From: Aestuariivivens insulae
Lineage (GTDB): Bacteria > Bacteroidota > Bacteroidia > Flavobacteriales > Flavobacteriaceae
DNA: 64,000 bases
Assembly: GCF_022662195.1 (NCBI RefSeq)
Contig: NZ_JAKMCS010000003.1
Span: 310,001-374,000, forward strand
Direction of reading: 5' to 3'
Shown: piece by piece, positions 25,389 to 33,265 of the stretch
Numbering within the stretch: the stretch's first letter is position 1
How the letters are laid out: every line of letters starts with the position of its first letter
Notes under the pieces: model-generated
What the model saw: the letters and a program-made list of their open reading frames with translations, nothing else
What the model was told of the DNA's origin: nothing
Database searches by the model: none
Made by a program: the position numbers and the translations under genes

Positions 25389-26639
25389 TTAGTCTATTTT
25401 TTTGAATACTACACAGGCATTGTGTCCTCCAAATCCAAAAGTATTACTCATGGCTACCTTAACCTCTCTTTTTTGCGCCTCATTTAGGGTTAAATTTAAT
25501 TCAGGATCAATATTTTCATCAGGCGTACTGTGGTTTATTGTAGGCGGTACAATACCATGCTCTATTGCTAAAATACTAGCAATAGCTTCTATTGCACCAG
25601 CTGCCCCCAACAGGTGTCCTGTCATTGATTTGGTTGAATTAATATTTATGTTTTTAGCATGATCCCCAAATACACTTGAAATTGCTTTAAGCTCGGCCAC
25701 ATCTCCTAAAGGCGTAGAAGTTCCATGGGTATTAATATGGTCTACATCTTCTGGTTTTAAGCCAGCATTTTCCAAGCAATTCTTCATCACGGCTATAACC
25801 CCTATACCATCTGGATGAGGTGCTGTCATGTGATAAGCATCGGAGGACAATCCCCCTCCCGCTATTTCAGCATAAATTTTAGCCCCTCTAGCCTTAGCAT
25901 GTTCATACTCCTCTAACACCAAAGCTCCAGCACCCTCGCCTAATACAAAACCGTCACGCGTTCCATCAAATGGACGTGAAGCCGATTCTGGACTTTCGTT
26001 TCGGGTTGAAAGCGCATGCATAGCATTAAAACCTCCCATACCTGCAATGGTAACTGCTGCTTCGCTTCCTCCAGTAACTACTACATCACAATGTCCTAAA
26101 CGAATAGAGTTTAGCGCATCGAATATTGCATTAGCAGAAGAGGCGCATGCAGAAACCGTAGTATAGTTAGGTCCCATAAAGCCATGCTTGATAGAGATGT
26201 TTGCAGGCGCAATGTCTGCAATCATTTTAGGAATAAAAAACGGGTTAAATCTTGGTGAACCATCACCTGCAGCATAGTTTAAAACTTCTTGCTGAAAGGT
26301 TTCCAATCCTCCAATTCCTGCACCCCATATAACACCAACACGCAATTTGTTGACTTCGTCCAGATTTAATTTGGAATCTGCAATGGCTTCATCGGCTGCA
26401 ACCATAGCGTATTGTGCAAACTTATCCATTCTACGAGCCTCTCTCCGGTCTATAAAATCGGTCGCGTTAAAGTTTTTGACTTCGCAAGCAAACTTGGTCT
26501 TAAACTTTTCGGTATCATAATATGTTATAGGCGCAGCACCACTTTTCCCACTAACTAGGCCTTCCCAATATTCGTCTTTGGTATTGCCAATTGGTGTTAA
26601 AGCCCCTAATCCTGTGACTACAACTCGCTTTAATTCCAT
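25389..26639 (-). CDS. fabF: 3-oxoacyl-ACP synthase II
   Basis: A 416-residue condensing enzyme of fatty-acid elongation. The Cys-His-His triad is visible: Cys165 in VSACASSANA, His in NTHGTSTPLGD and His in MTGHLLGAAGAIEA. It ends with the NTFGFGGHNACVVF segment normal for FabF. It follows acpP by 12 bp, the standard acpP-fabF operon, and the acyl carrier protein is its substrate carrier. Confidence 0.97.
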   Translation of the reverse strand: MELKRVVVTGLGALTPIGNTKDEYWEGLVSGKSGAAPITYYDTEKFKTKFACEVKNFNATDFIDRREARRMDKFAQYAMVAADEAIADSKLNLDEVNKLRVGVIWGAGIGGLETFQQEVLNYAAGDGSPRFNPFFIPKMIADIAPANISIKHGFMGPNYTTVSACASSANAIFDALNSIRLGHCDVVVTGGSEAAVTIAGMGGFNAMHALSTRNESPESASRPFDGTRDGFVLGEGAGALVLEEYEHAKARGAKIYAEIAGGGLSSDAYHMTAPHPDGIGVIAVMKNCLENAGLKPEDVDHINTHGTSTPLGDVAELKAISSVFGDHAKNININSTKSMTGHLLGAAGAIEAIASILAIEHGIVPPTINHSTPDENIDPELNLTLNEAQKREVKVAMSNTFGFGGHNACVVFKKID

Positions 26640-26651
26640 AAAGTATTGTGC

Positions 26652-26885
26652 TTATTTTGCTTCTTCTATATAAGAAATAGCTTGACCTACTGTAGCGATA
26701 TTTTCAGCTTGGTCGTCTGGTATTTGAATATCGAACTCTTTTTCGAATTCCATGATTAATTCTACAGTATCCAATGAGTCTGCTCCTAAATCGTTTGTGA
26801 AGCTAGCTTCTGTTACTACTTCGTTTTCATCAACACCTAATTTGTCAACGATAATCGCTTTTACTCTTGATGCAATGTCTGACAT
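26652..26885 (-). CDS. acpP: Acyl carrier protein
   Basis: A 77-residue acidic four-helix protein. The phosphopantetheine attachment Ser lies in [13 protein letters not shown] at about residue 36, and the C-terminal helix is [14 protein letters not shown]. Length and motifs are normal for AcpP. It carries growing acyl chains for FabF, encoded 12 bp downstream, and other fatty-acid enzymes. Confidence 0.97.
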   Translation of the reverse strand: MSDIASRVKAIIVDKLGVDENEVVTEASFTNDLGADSLDTVELIMEFEKEFDIQIPDDQAENIATVGQAISYIEEAK

Positions 26886-26916
26886 AATCTTTTAATTTTA
26901 AGTTTTAATTAGTTGG

Positions 26917-26924
26917 CAAAAATA
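26917..26924 (-). promoter_or_regulatory. Putative -7 box of the acpP-fabF operon
   Basis: TATTTTTG on the minus strand (26924-26917) matches TAnnTTTG and lies 31 bp before the acpP start. I did not find a clear TTG at the right distance upstream. Confidence 0.45.
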
Positions 26925-27068
26925 AAAAACTTTATTTTTAAAACACGTGTTTACTTTAAAAATGTGTCTGTAATTTACTAAAATAACTTTTAAGTATTTA
27001 AATTTTCCCTTCTAATTGTTAATAATTATTCTTTTTTTTGTTCGAATAATTTAACATCACAGGTATAT

Positions 27069-27635
27069 ATGAAACGTATCGTCATCTTTGCGTCAGGAAG
27101 TGGGTCTAATGCCGAAAACTTAATTACCTTTTTTCAAAACAGCAGTAACACCTCTGTAATACAAGTGCTTACAAATAATCCACAGGCTAAAGTTTTAGAC
27201 CGAGCAAAAAAACTTAAGGTTAGCGCATTATCCTTTAACCGAATAGCTTTTTCTAAAACTAATGACGTTCTAAATATTTTAAAGAGCGCCAATCCTGATT
27301 TAATTGTCCTTGCTGGTTTTTTATGGAAAATGCCCGAATCCATTTTAAATGCGTTTCCCAATAAAGTCGTTAATATACACCCTGCTTTATTACCTAAATA
27401 TGGAGGCAAAGGCATGTACGGCATGCACGTGCATGAAGCCGTTGTTGCCAATAATGAAACCGAAACCGGCATCACCATACATTATGTAAACGAAAATTAT
27501 GATGAAGGCGCCATTATATTTCAAGCTAAATGTGATGTGTCAGCAAACGATTCGGCCGAGACTGTTGCTGCTAAAATCCATGAACTGGAAATGGAACACT
27601 TCCCTAAGGTAGTGGAGAAACTTTTAAAGCAATAA
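27069..27635 (+). CDS. purN: Phosphoribosylglycinamide formyltransferase
   Basis: A 188-residue PurN-type enzyme, which transfers a formyl group from 10-formyltetrahydrofolate to GAR in purine synthesis. It begins IVIFASGSGSNAENLI (phosphate-binding loop). NIHPALLPKYGGKGMYGMHVHEAV contains the catalytic Asn and His, and TGITIHYVNENYDEGAIIFQ contains the catalytic Asp. It is divergent from acpP and lies 3 kb upstream of a PurF-family gene on the same strand. Confidence 0.96.
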   Translation: MKRIVIFASGSGSNAENLITFFQNSSNTSVIQVLTNNPQAKVLDRAKKLKVSALSFNRIAFSKTNDVLNILKSANPDLIVLAGFLWKMPESILNAFPNKVVNIHPALLPKYGGKGMYGMHVHEAVVANNETETGITIHYVNENYDEGAIIFQAKCDVSANDSAETVAAKIHELEMEHFPKVVEKLLKQ

Positions 27636-27688
27636 TACTATCATATTGAACGCAGTCGACATGTCTTATATTAATGCGTCAAAATGAA

Positions 27689-27741
27689 AATAGATTCCTG
27701 CCTTTATTTCGACAAACTCAATATAACACGCGGAATGACAA
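27689..27741 (+). repeat. Intergenic repeat of the GATTCC...GGAATGACA type
   Basis: AGATTCCTGCC near the left end and CGGAATGACAAAA at the right end resemble a dispersed flavobacterial inverted repeat; a second example lies at 45367-45440. It is inserted directly before the RNase H start and supplies an open frame that could mislead start-site calling. Confidence 0.5.
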
Positions 27742-27742
27742 A

Positions 27743-28384
27743 ATGAGCAAAAAAAAGAAAAAATATTACACGGTTTGGAAAGGCCATAAAACTGGTGTTT
27801 TTGAAACGTGGAACGACTGTAAGGCCCAAATAAAAGACTACCAAGGTGCCATATACAAAGCTTTTGAATCGTTTGACGCTGCTAAAAAAGCCCTAAAAGG
27901 CAACCATAAAGACTATATAGGTAAAAAGGCTGCTTTTAAAAGTGAACTTTCTGAAACTGAATTAAAAAAGATTGGCCTACCAAACTATAATTCCATTGCG
28001 GTTGACGCAGCATCGAGTGGCAACCCAGGTAAAATGGAATACCGTGGCGTAGATACCAAAACAAAAAAACAATTATTCATTCAAGGGCCTTTTGAAGAAG
28101 GCACTAATAACATAGGAGAGTTTTTAGCTATAGTACATGGCCTAGCCCTATTGAAAAAAAATAATAGCGATCGTATTATTTATACCGACTCCAAAACAGC
28201 AATAAGTTGGGTTAAAAAGAAAACGTGCAATACAAAACTAGAACGCACAGAAAAGAACAAAACGCTTTTCGAGTTAGTTGATCGAGCTGTTAATTGGCTA
28301 AATACCAACACCTATACAACTGTTATTGTGAAATGGGAAACCAAAGCCTGGGGAGAAATTCCCGCGGATTTTGGCAGAAAATAA
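27743..28384 (+). CDS. Ribonuclease H with viroplasmin-type N-terminal domain
   Basis: A 213-residue protein when started at the ATG at 27743 (MSKKKKKYYTVWKG). An ATG 23 codons upstream would add residues encoded by an intergenic repeat and is rejected. Residues about 6-50 are the RNA/DNA-hybrid-binding viroplasmin domain (YYTVWKGHKTGVFETWNDCKAQI, YKAF). The RNase H domain follows, with catalytic Asp in VDAASSGNPGKMEYRG, Glu in NNIGEFLAIVHGLA, Asp in IIYTDSKTAISWV and the C-terminal Asp in IPADFGRK. It degrades the RNA strand of RNA/DNA hybrids. Confidence 0.93.
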   Translation: MSKKKKKYYTVWKGHKTGVFETWNDCKAQIKDYQGAIYKAFESFDAAKKALKGNHKDYIGKKAAFKSELSETELKKIGLPNYNSIAVDAASSGNPGKMEYRGVDTKTKKQLFIQGPFEEGTNNIGEFLAIVHGLALLKKNNSDRIIYTDSKTAISWVKKKTCNTKLERTEKNKTLFELVDRAVNWLNTNTYTTVIVKWETKAWGEIPADFGRK

Positions 28385-28413
28385 CCCATCCCTTTAACCC
28401 CATAAAAATATTC

Positions 28414-28442
28414 TTGTATTACTATTTAAAGGCTTATATTTG
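28414..28442 (+). promoter_or_regulatory. Putative promoter of the PfkB kinase gene
   Basis: TTG (28414-28416), 18 nt, then TATATTTG (28435-28442): a full match to the Bacteroidota consensus, 23 bp before the ATG at 28466. Confidence 0.65.
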
Positions 28443-28465
28443 CAAAAAATTAGCGCTTCTCATTT

Positions 28466-29407
28466 ATGAGTAAATTAGTAATAGTTGGCACCATAGCTTT
28501 TGATGCTATAGAAACGCCTTTCGGTAAAACCGATAAAATTCTTGGTGGTGCCGCAACTTTTATTGGGCTGGCCGCCTCACATTTTAATGTAGATACCGCC
28601 GCGGTATCGGTAGTTGGTGGCGATTTCCCTCAAGATTACTTAGATTTATTATCTGATAGAAACATCGACCTTTCCGGTGTTGAAATTATTAAGGAAGGAA
28701 AGACCTTCTTTTGGAGCGGTCGTTATCATAACGACATGAATTCTAGGGATACCTTAGTAACAGAGCTCAACACGCTAGCAGATTTTAACCCCAAAGTTCC
28801 AGCCAATTACCAAGATGCCGAAATTGTTATGTTAGGCAACTTACACCCACTAACACAATTAAGTGTATTGGACCAAATGGTAGAAAAACCTAAGTTGGCT
28901 ATTTTAGATACCATGAACTTCTGGATGGACAGCGCTCTAAACGATTTATTAAACGTTATTAAGCGTGTAGACGTTATCACCATAAACGATGAAGAAGCGA
29001 GACAGCTAACTGGCGAATATTCACTGGTGGTTGCTGCCAGAAAAATTCAAGCCATGGGCCCAAAATATGTGGTAATTAAAAAAGGGGAGCACGGTGCTTT
29101 ATTATTTCATGATGAGCATGTATTTTATGCCCCAGCACTTCCGCTAGAAGAAGTTTTCGACCCAACTGGAGCTGGTGACACCTTTGCTGGTGGTTTTGCA
29201 GGTTATTTAGCCAAAACAGGAGACCTTTCATTTGAAAACATGAAGAACGCTATTATATATGGTTCTACTTTAGCCTCGTTTTGCGTTGAAAAATTTGGAA
29301 CAGAACGCATGATTAATTTATCTAACAACGAAGTACATAAACGATTAATGCAGTTTAAGCAATTAACACAGTTTGATATAGAATTAACAGAATCTCAACG
29401 CGCTTAA
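28466..29407 (+). CDS. PfkB-family sugar/nucleoside kinase
   Basis: A 313-residue ribokinase-fold kinase. It has the N-terminal GGAATFIGLAASHF motif (first PfkB signature) and the C-terminal catalytic motif FDPTGAGDTFAGGFAGYL with the general-base Asp. ILDTMNFWMDSA and ITINDEEARQLTGEYS lie between. The substrate cannot be read from sequence; its position immediately upstream of a PurF-family gene hints at ribose or nucleoside metabolism. A terminator hairpin overlaps the stop codon. Confidence 0.92.
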   Translation: MSKLVIVGTIAFDAIETPFGKTDKILGGAATFIGLAASHFNVDTAAVSVVGGDFPQDYLDLLSDRNIDLSGVEIIKEGKTFFWSGRYHNDMNSRDTLVTELNTLADFNPKVPANYQDAEIVMLGNLHPLTQLSVLDQMVEKPKLAILDTMNFWMDSALNDLLNVIKRVDVITINDEEARQLTGEYSLVVAARKIQAMGPKYVVIKKGEHGALLFHDEHVFYAPALPLEEVFDPTGAGDTFAGGFAGYLAKTGDLSFENMKNAIIYGSTLASFCVEKFGTERMINLSNNEVHKRLMQFKQLTQFDIELTESQRA

Positions 29408-29423
29408 AAGAAGCGCGTTTTTT
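29397..29423 (+). terminator. Intrinsic terminator overlapping the PfkB stop codon
   Basis: AACGCGCTT (29397-29405) and AAGCGCGTT (29411-29419) form a 9-bp stem, with the TAA stop at 29405-29407 at its top and a run of six T after it. It lies between the kinase and PurF genes and could reduce read-through. Confidence 0.8.
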
Positions 29424-29484
29424 AATTAACATAATATTTTCGCAACCAATAACCATCTGGAAGCGAATAAATTGAAAACTAAAA

Positions 29485-31383
29485 ATGAGTGACGCTTTAA
29501 AACACGAATGCGGAATAGCCGTAATTAGACTTTTAAAACCTTTAGAATACTACAAGGAAAAGTATGGCACTGCTTTTTATGGGGTAAATAAAATGTACCT
29601 TATGATGGAAAAACAGCACAACAGAGGGCAAGACGGTGCTGGTTTCGCAAGTATTAAATTAGACACTAAGCCTGGCGATAGATATATTAGTAGAATTCGC
29701 TCCATTCAGCAGCAGCCCATTCAAGATATATTTGCTCAAATTAACCAGCGCATTAACAACGAATTTAAAGCGCACCCCGAATACAGTAACGATGTTGCCT
29801 TACAAAAAAAGCATATTCCTTATATAGGCGAATTGCTACTGGGACATGTACGTTATGGCACTTTTGGAAAAAACAGCGTAGAGAGTGTACATCCATTTTT
29901 AAGGCAAAATAACTGGATGCACAGAAACCTTATAATGGCCGGAAACTTTAACATGACCAATGTTAAAGAACTTTTTAGCAACCTTATAGAACTGGGACAG
30001 CATCCTAAAGAATACACCGATACCATAACCATTATGGAAAAAATTGGTCATTTCCTAGATGATGCTGTTAGCAAAATTTATAAAAACCTAAAAAAAGAGG
30101 GTTATAACAAAAGGGAAGCCTCACCACTTATAGCAGAACGTTTAAAAGTATCCAAGATTTTAAAACGTGCTGCCAAAAACTGGGATGGCGGTTATGCTAT
30201 GGCTGGACTTATTGGCCATGGAGATGCTTTTGTCTTAAGAGATCCAGCAGGTATAAGACCCGCTTATTACTACAAAGACGACGAAGTTGTGGTAATCGCT
30301 TCAGAGCGTCCAGTAATTCAAACTGTATTCAATGTAAAGTTTGAAGACGTACAGGAGCTGGATCCAGGGCATGCCATCATTACTAAAAAATCGGGTAAGG
30401 TATCCATTAAAAAAATACTGGAACCATTAGAAAGAAAATCATGCTCTTTTGAACGTATTTATTTTTCCCGCGGAAGTGATGCCGAAATCTACCAAGAACG
30501 CAAAAAACTTGGAGAATTGCTAATGCCACAGGTATTGGATGCCGTCAACAACGATACAAAAAACACGGTATTCTCTTATATTCCCAATACTGCCGAAACA
30601 TCATTTTTTGGTATGATTGAAAGGGCCGAAGCTTTACTTAACAAAAAGAAAACGGCAGCCATTTTAAGCGGACAACGTTCCATTTCGGCCGAAGAAGTAA
30701 CCGACATTCTATCAGAACGCACAAGAGTAGAAAAAATAGCCATTAAAGATGTTAAGCTTAGAACCTTTATTACAGAAGATAGTAGCAGGGATGATTTAGT
30801 AGCACATGTTTACGACGTAACCTATGGTGTTATTAAACCAAATGATAACCTCGTTATCATAGACGACAGTATTGTTCGTGGTACAACCCTTAAGAAAAGT
30901 ATCTTAAAAATGCTGGACAGGTTAAATCCTAAAAAAATTGTGGTGGTTTCTTCTGCTCCACAAATTCGCTATCCAGATTGTTATGGTATCGATATGGCTA
31001 ACTTAGAAAGTTTGGTCGCATTTCAAGCAGCACTGGAACTTTTAAAGGATTCCGATCAATACCATATTGTAGAGGATGTTTATAAAAAATGTATCGAGCA
31101 AACCGAACTGGACGATAAATATGTGCAAAATTTTGTAAAAGAAATTTATGCTCCATTTACAGACGAGCAAATTTCAGATAAAATAGCACAGTTACTAAGC
31201 GATGAAAGCATAGAATCTGAAGTAAAAATTATTTTCCAAAGTGTGGACAATTTGCATAAAGCTTGCCCTAATGACTTAGGTGACTGGTACTTTACAGGCA
31301 ACTATCCAACAGTTGGAGGAAACAGGGTTGTAAATAGAGCTTTTATTAACTTTTACGAAGGCAACAAAGAGCGTGCTTATTGA
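29485..31383 (+). CDS. PurF-family amidophosphoribosyltransferase, long form
   Basis: A 632-residue protein with an N-terminal Ntn glutaminase domain and a C-terminal phosphoribosyltransferase domain. The nucleophile is probably Cys9 (MSDALKHECGIAV), which would require removal of eight residues. QHNRGQDGAGFAS, LLGHVRYGTFG and MAGNFNMTN are glutaminase motifs; NLVIIDDSIVRGTT is the PRPP-binding loop. Classical PurF is near 500 residues; this form is longer through insertions around residues 95-115 and 180-210 and an extended C-terminus. It may be a second PurF paralogue, so I give no symbol. It would make 5-phosphoribosylamine from PRPP and glutamine. Confidence 0.9.
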   Translation: MSDALKHECGIAVIRLLKPLEYYKEKYGTAFYGVNKMYLMMEKQHNRGQDGAGFASIKLDTKPGDRYISRIRSIQQQPIQDIFAQINQRINNEFKAHPEYSNDVALQKKHIPYIGELLLGHVRYGTFGKNSVESVHPFLRQNNWMHRNLIMAGNFNMTNVKELFSNLIELGQHPKEYTDTITIMEKIGHFLDDAVSKIYKNLKKEGYNKREASPLIAERLKVSKILKRAAKNWDGGYAMAGLIGHGDAFVLRDPAGIRPAYYYKDDEVVVIASERPVIQTVFNVKFEDVQELDPGHAIITKKSGKVSIKKILEPLERKSCSFERIYFSRGSDAEIYQERKKLGELLMPQVLDAVNNDTKNTVFSYIPNTAETSFFGMIERAEALLNKKKTAAILSGQRSISAEEVTDILSERTRVEKIAIKDVKLRTFITEDSSRDDLVAHVYDVTYGVIKPNDNLVIIDDSIVRGTTLKKSILKMLDRLNPKKIVVVSSAPQIRYPDCYGIDMANLESLVAFQAALELLKDSDQYHIVEDVYKKCIEQTELDDKYVQNFVKEIYAPFTDEQISDKIAQLLSDESIESEVKIIFQSVDNLHKACPNDLGDWYFTGNYPTVGGNRVVNRAFINFYEGNKERAY

Positions 31384-31451
31384 TTTTTTTGAGTTAACAT
31401 AATTTTGACCTTTAATCTATTAAAATAAGCTTTTAATCTAAAAAAAGTGCC

Positions 31452-31497
31452 GTTCATCTAGAAAATAAGCGAATTATGTTTTTTAGATTTACCTTGG
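31452..31497 (+). promoter_or_regulatory. Promoter region of small-RNA copy 1
   Basis: GTTCATCTA starts at 31452 and TACCTTGG occupies 31490-31497, followed by 3 nt and the RNA unit. The first box is preceded by GCC. Both boxes recur at identical distances before copies 2 and 3. No TTG at -33 is conserved. Confidence 0.65.
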
Positions 31498-31500
31498 TAT

Positions 31501-31574
31501 CACCATAACATAAGTAGGTTAAGTTCATGGTAGATTTGGGGCAAAAAAAGGTGAACTCTCGTTCGCCTTTTTTT
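31501..31574 (+). ncRNA. Tandem small-RNA candidate, copy 1
   Basis: About 74 nt starting CACCATAACATAAGTAGGTT. A 5' stem pairs CCATAAC with GTTCATGG (weaker than in the other copies), followed by TAGATTTGGGGC and a terminator GGTGAAC-TCTC-GTTCGCC (with one G-U pair) and a T7 tract. There is no plausible reading frame shared with the other copies. The conserved promoter boxes lie directly upstream. Confidence 0.75.
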
Positions 31575-31668
31575 ATGCTTTTTTTTAAGTTTTTTCTTCA
31601 ACTCCCTATAAGACAGCTTTCTTTTACATCAAGTTTTTATAAAACTCTTTTAAGCCGATATATTTGTA

Positions 31669-31714
31669 GTTTACCTAAAATATTTTTCCGTTGTATTAAG
31701 CTCCCATATATTCG
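31669..31714 (+). promoter_or_regulatory. Promoter region of small-RNA copy 2
   Basis: GTTTACCTAAA starts at 31669 and TATATTCG lies at 31707-31714, then 3 nt and the RNA unit. Upstream homology to copy 3 extends further to the left, through TTAAGCC and ATATATT (from about 31649). Confidence 0.65.
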
Positions 31715-31717
31715 GAT

Positions 31718-31791
31718 CACCATAACATAAGTAGGTTAAGTTTATGGTAGATTTGGGGCTAAAAAGGTGAACTTTCGTTCGCCTTTTTTTT
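31718..31791 (+). ncRNA. Tandem small-RNA candidate, copy 2
   Basis: Identical to copy 3 over the first 42 nt (CACCATAACATAAGTAGGTT onwards), with the 5' stem CCATAAC/GTTTATGG. The terminator is GGTGAAC-TTTC-GTTCGCC followed by a T8 tract. It starts 217 bp after copy 1. Confidence 0.75.
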
Positions 31792-31850
31792 GTGCACTAT
31801 TCTAACCCTCTACAGCAAATCCTAATCCCCCTTAAGCCAATATATTAGCC

Positions 31851-31896
31851 GTTTACCTAAATTATTTTTTTTAATAGTACCACTAACATAAATTTG
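31851..31896 (+). promoter_or_regulatory. Promoter region of small-RNA copy 3
   Basis: GTTTACCTAAA starts at 31851 and TAAATTTG lies at 31889-31896, a full match to the Bacteroidota -7 box, then 3 nt and the RNA unit. The spacing between the two boxes equals that of copies 1 and 2. Confidence 0.7.
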
Positions 31897-31899
31897 TGC

Positions 31900-31969
31900 C
31901 ACCATAACATAAGTAGGTTAAGTTTATGGTAGATTTGGGGCAAAAAGGTGAACGAAAGTTCACCTTTTT
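31900..31969 (+). ncRNA. Tandem small-RNA candidate, copy 3
   Basis: About 70 nt with the same 5' domain. The terminator is GGTGAAC-GAAA-GTTCACC with a T5 tract. The G-U pair of the other copies is replaced by a U-A pair and the loop becomes GAAA, so the stem is kept while the sequence changes. It starts 182 bp after copy 2. Confidence 0.75.
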
Positions 31970-31992
31970 CATTTTCTGGAATTTCCCCAAAA

Positions 31993-32028
31993 AAGAAGTC
32001 GCCTAAAATAAATTTTAGGCGACTTCTT
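31993..32028. terminator. Long hairpin, likely bidirectional terminator
   Basis: A 17-bp perfect inverted repeat (AAGAAGTCGCCTAAAAT and its complement) with a 2-nt centre. It lies between the small-RNA array and the sodA-side repeats, and could end transcription from either direction, although its T-tracts are short. Confidence 0.65.
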
Positions 32029-32087
32029 AATTTATAATAAGCATCCCTTCATGTTCACATTACAAATAATCATTTAATGTGACACTT

Positions 32088-32396
32088 AGGATAAGCGACT
32101 CACTCAATTCTGATCAACTCAGAATTGGTTCGCTGGATTACTCTTTCTCTTAAAGAGATCCTTCGGCTAAGCTCAGGATAAGCGACTCACTCAATTCTGA
32201 TCAACTCAGAATTGGTTCGCTGAATTACTCTTTCACTTAAAGAGATCCTTCGGCTAAGCTCAGGATAAGCGACTCACACAATTCTGATCAACTCAGAATT
32301 GGTTCGCTGAATTACTCTTTCACTTAAAGAGATCCTTCGGCTAAGCTCAGGATAAGCGACTCACACAATTCTGATCAACTCAGAATTGGTTCGCTG
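32088..32396. repeat. 87-bp tandem repeat, 3.55 copies, ending at the sodA stop
   Basis: Units start at 32088, 32175, 32262 and 32349 (AGGATAAGCGACTCAC), each 87 bp apart; the last is cut to 48 bp next to the sodA stop codon at 32398. Each unit contains the hairpin CAATTCTGA-tcaac-TCAGAATTG nested inside AGCGA...TCGCT, and a second hairpin CTCTTT...AAAGAG. Copies differ at only a few positions. From 32029 to 32087 I see nothing recognisable. Confidence 0.92.
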
Positions 32397-32397
32397 C

Positions 32398-33006
32398 TTA
32401 CTTTGCTTCAGCGTAACGTCTTTCAACTTCGTTCCAGTTAATAACATTAAAAAACGCCTTAATGTAATCTGGACGACGGTTTTGGTAATTTAAATAATAG
32501 GCATGCTCCCAAACATCTAACCCTAAAATAGGGGTACCACCACAGCCTACACCTGGCATTAATGGGTTATCTTGATTTGGAGAAGAACAAACTTCTACTT
32601 TTCCTCCTTTATGCACACATAACCAAGCCCAACCTGAACCAAAACGTGTAGCTGCTGCTTTTGAGAAAGCCTCCTCAAATCCTTCCTTAGAGCCATAAGC
32701 TGCTTCAATAGCATCTTTTAATTCTCCGGATAAATAACCTTTACCTTCTGGGTTCATTACACTCCAAAACAAAGAATGGTTATAAAATCCACCACCATTA
32801 TTTCTTACGGCAGCATTATTAATATCTAAATTAGCAAGGATATCTTCAATAGACTTACCATCTAAATCGGTTCCTTCAATAGCATTGTTTAAATTGTTTG
32901 TATACCCTGCATGATGTTTAGAATGGTGTATCTCCATTGTACGTGCATCTATATGAGGTTCTAAAGCATCATAAGCATATCCCAATTCTGGTAATTCAAA
33001 AGCCAT
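32398..33006 (-). CDS. sodA: Superoxide dismutase, Mn type
   Basis: A 202-residue Fe/Mn superoxide dismutase, started at the ATG at 33006 ([20 protein letters not shown]); a frame extending 13 codons upstream lacks the usual SOD start. Metal ligands lie in [17 protein letters not shown], and [29 protein letters not shown] and [10 protein letters not shown] carry the Gly and Gln that mark the Mn-type class; metal use is thus predicted as Mn, though cambialistic use is possible. It removes superoxide in the cytoplasm. A TAAATTTG box lies 37 bp upstream on the minus strand (33050-33043). Confidence 0.95.
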   Translation of the reverse strand: MAFELPELGYAYDALEPHIDARTMEIHHSKHHAGYTNNLNNAIEGTDLDGKSIEDILANLDINNAAVRNNGGGFYNHSLFWSVMNPEGKGYLSGELKDAIEAAYGSKEGFEEAFSKAAATRFGSGWAWLCVHKGGKVEVCSSPNQDNPLMPGVGCGGTPILGLDVWEHAYYLNYQNRRPDYIKAFFNVINWNEVERRYAEAK

Positions 33007-33265
33007 AATTTTTTGTTTTAAGATTTTAATATTAAACGATTTCAAATTTACGCATAAAACAGATTAATTAAAAATAATAAATTGTTATCCAACCATTAAT
33101 AGTTTTTATCTATTTTCTGTGAAAAATTAAATTTAGTTTCACATCAATAACCTAACTTTCGACTATGCTCTGCAACCACTTTGTTAGCCCATAATTTTGT
33201 TTTCATTTGTTCGCCTTGGATTTTCAAATGAAAAAATTCACGTACTTTTAATCAAATTTTAATTG

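Noticed and set aside
31527-31730. A 67-codon open frame across small-RNA copy 1 and the following spacer.
   Set aside because: It starts inside the first RNA unit, reads through its terminator and T tract, and is not preserved in the other two copies.
32088-32396. The 87-bp repeats considered as a CRISPR array.
   Set aside because: There are no unique spacers: the whole 87-bp unit is repeated, and no cas genes are near.
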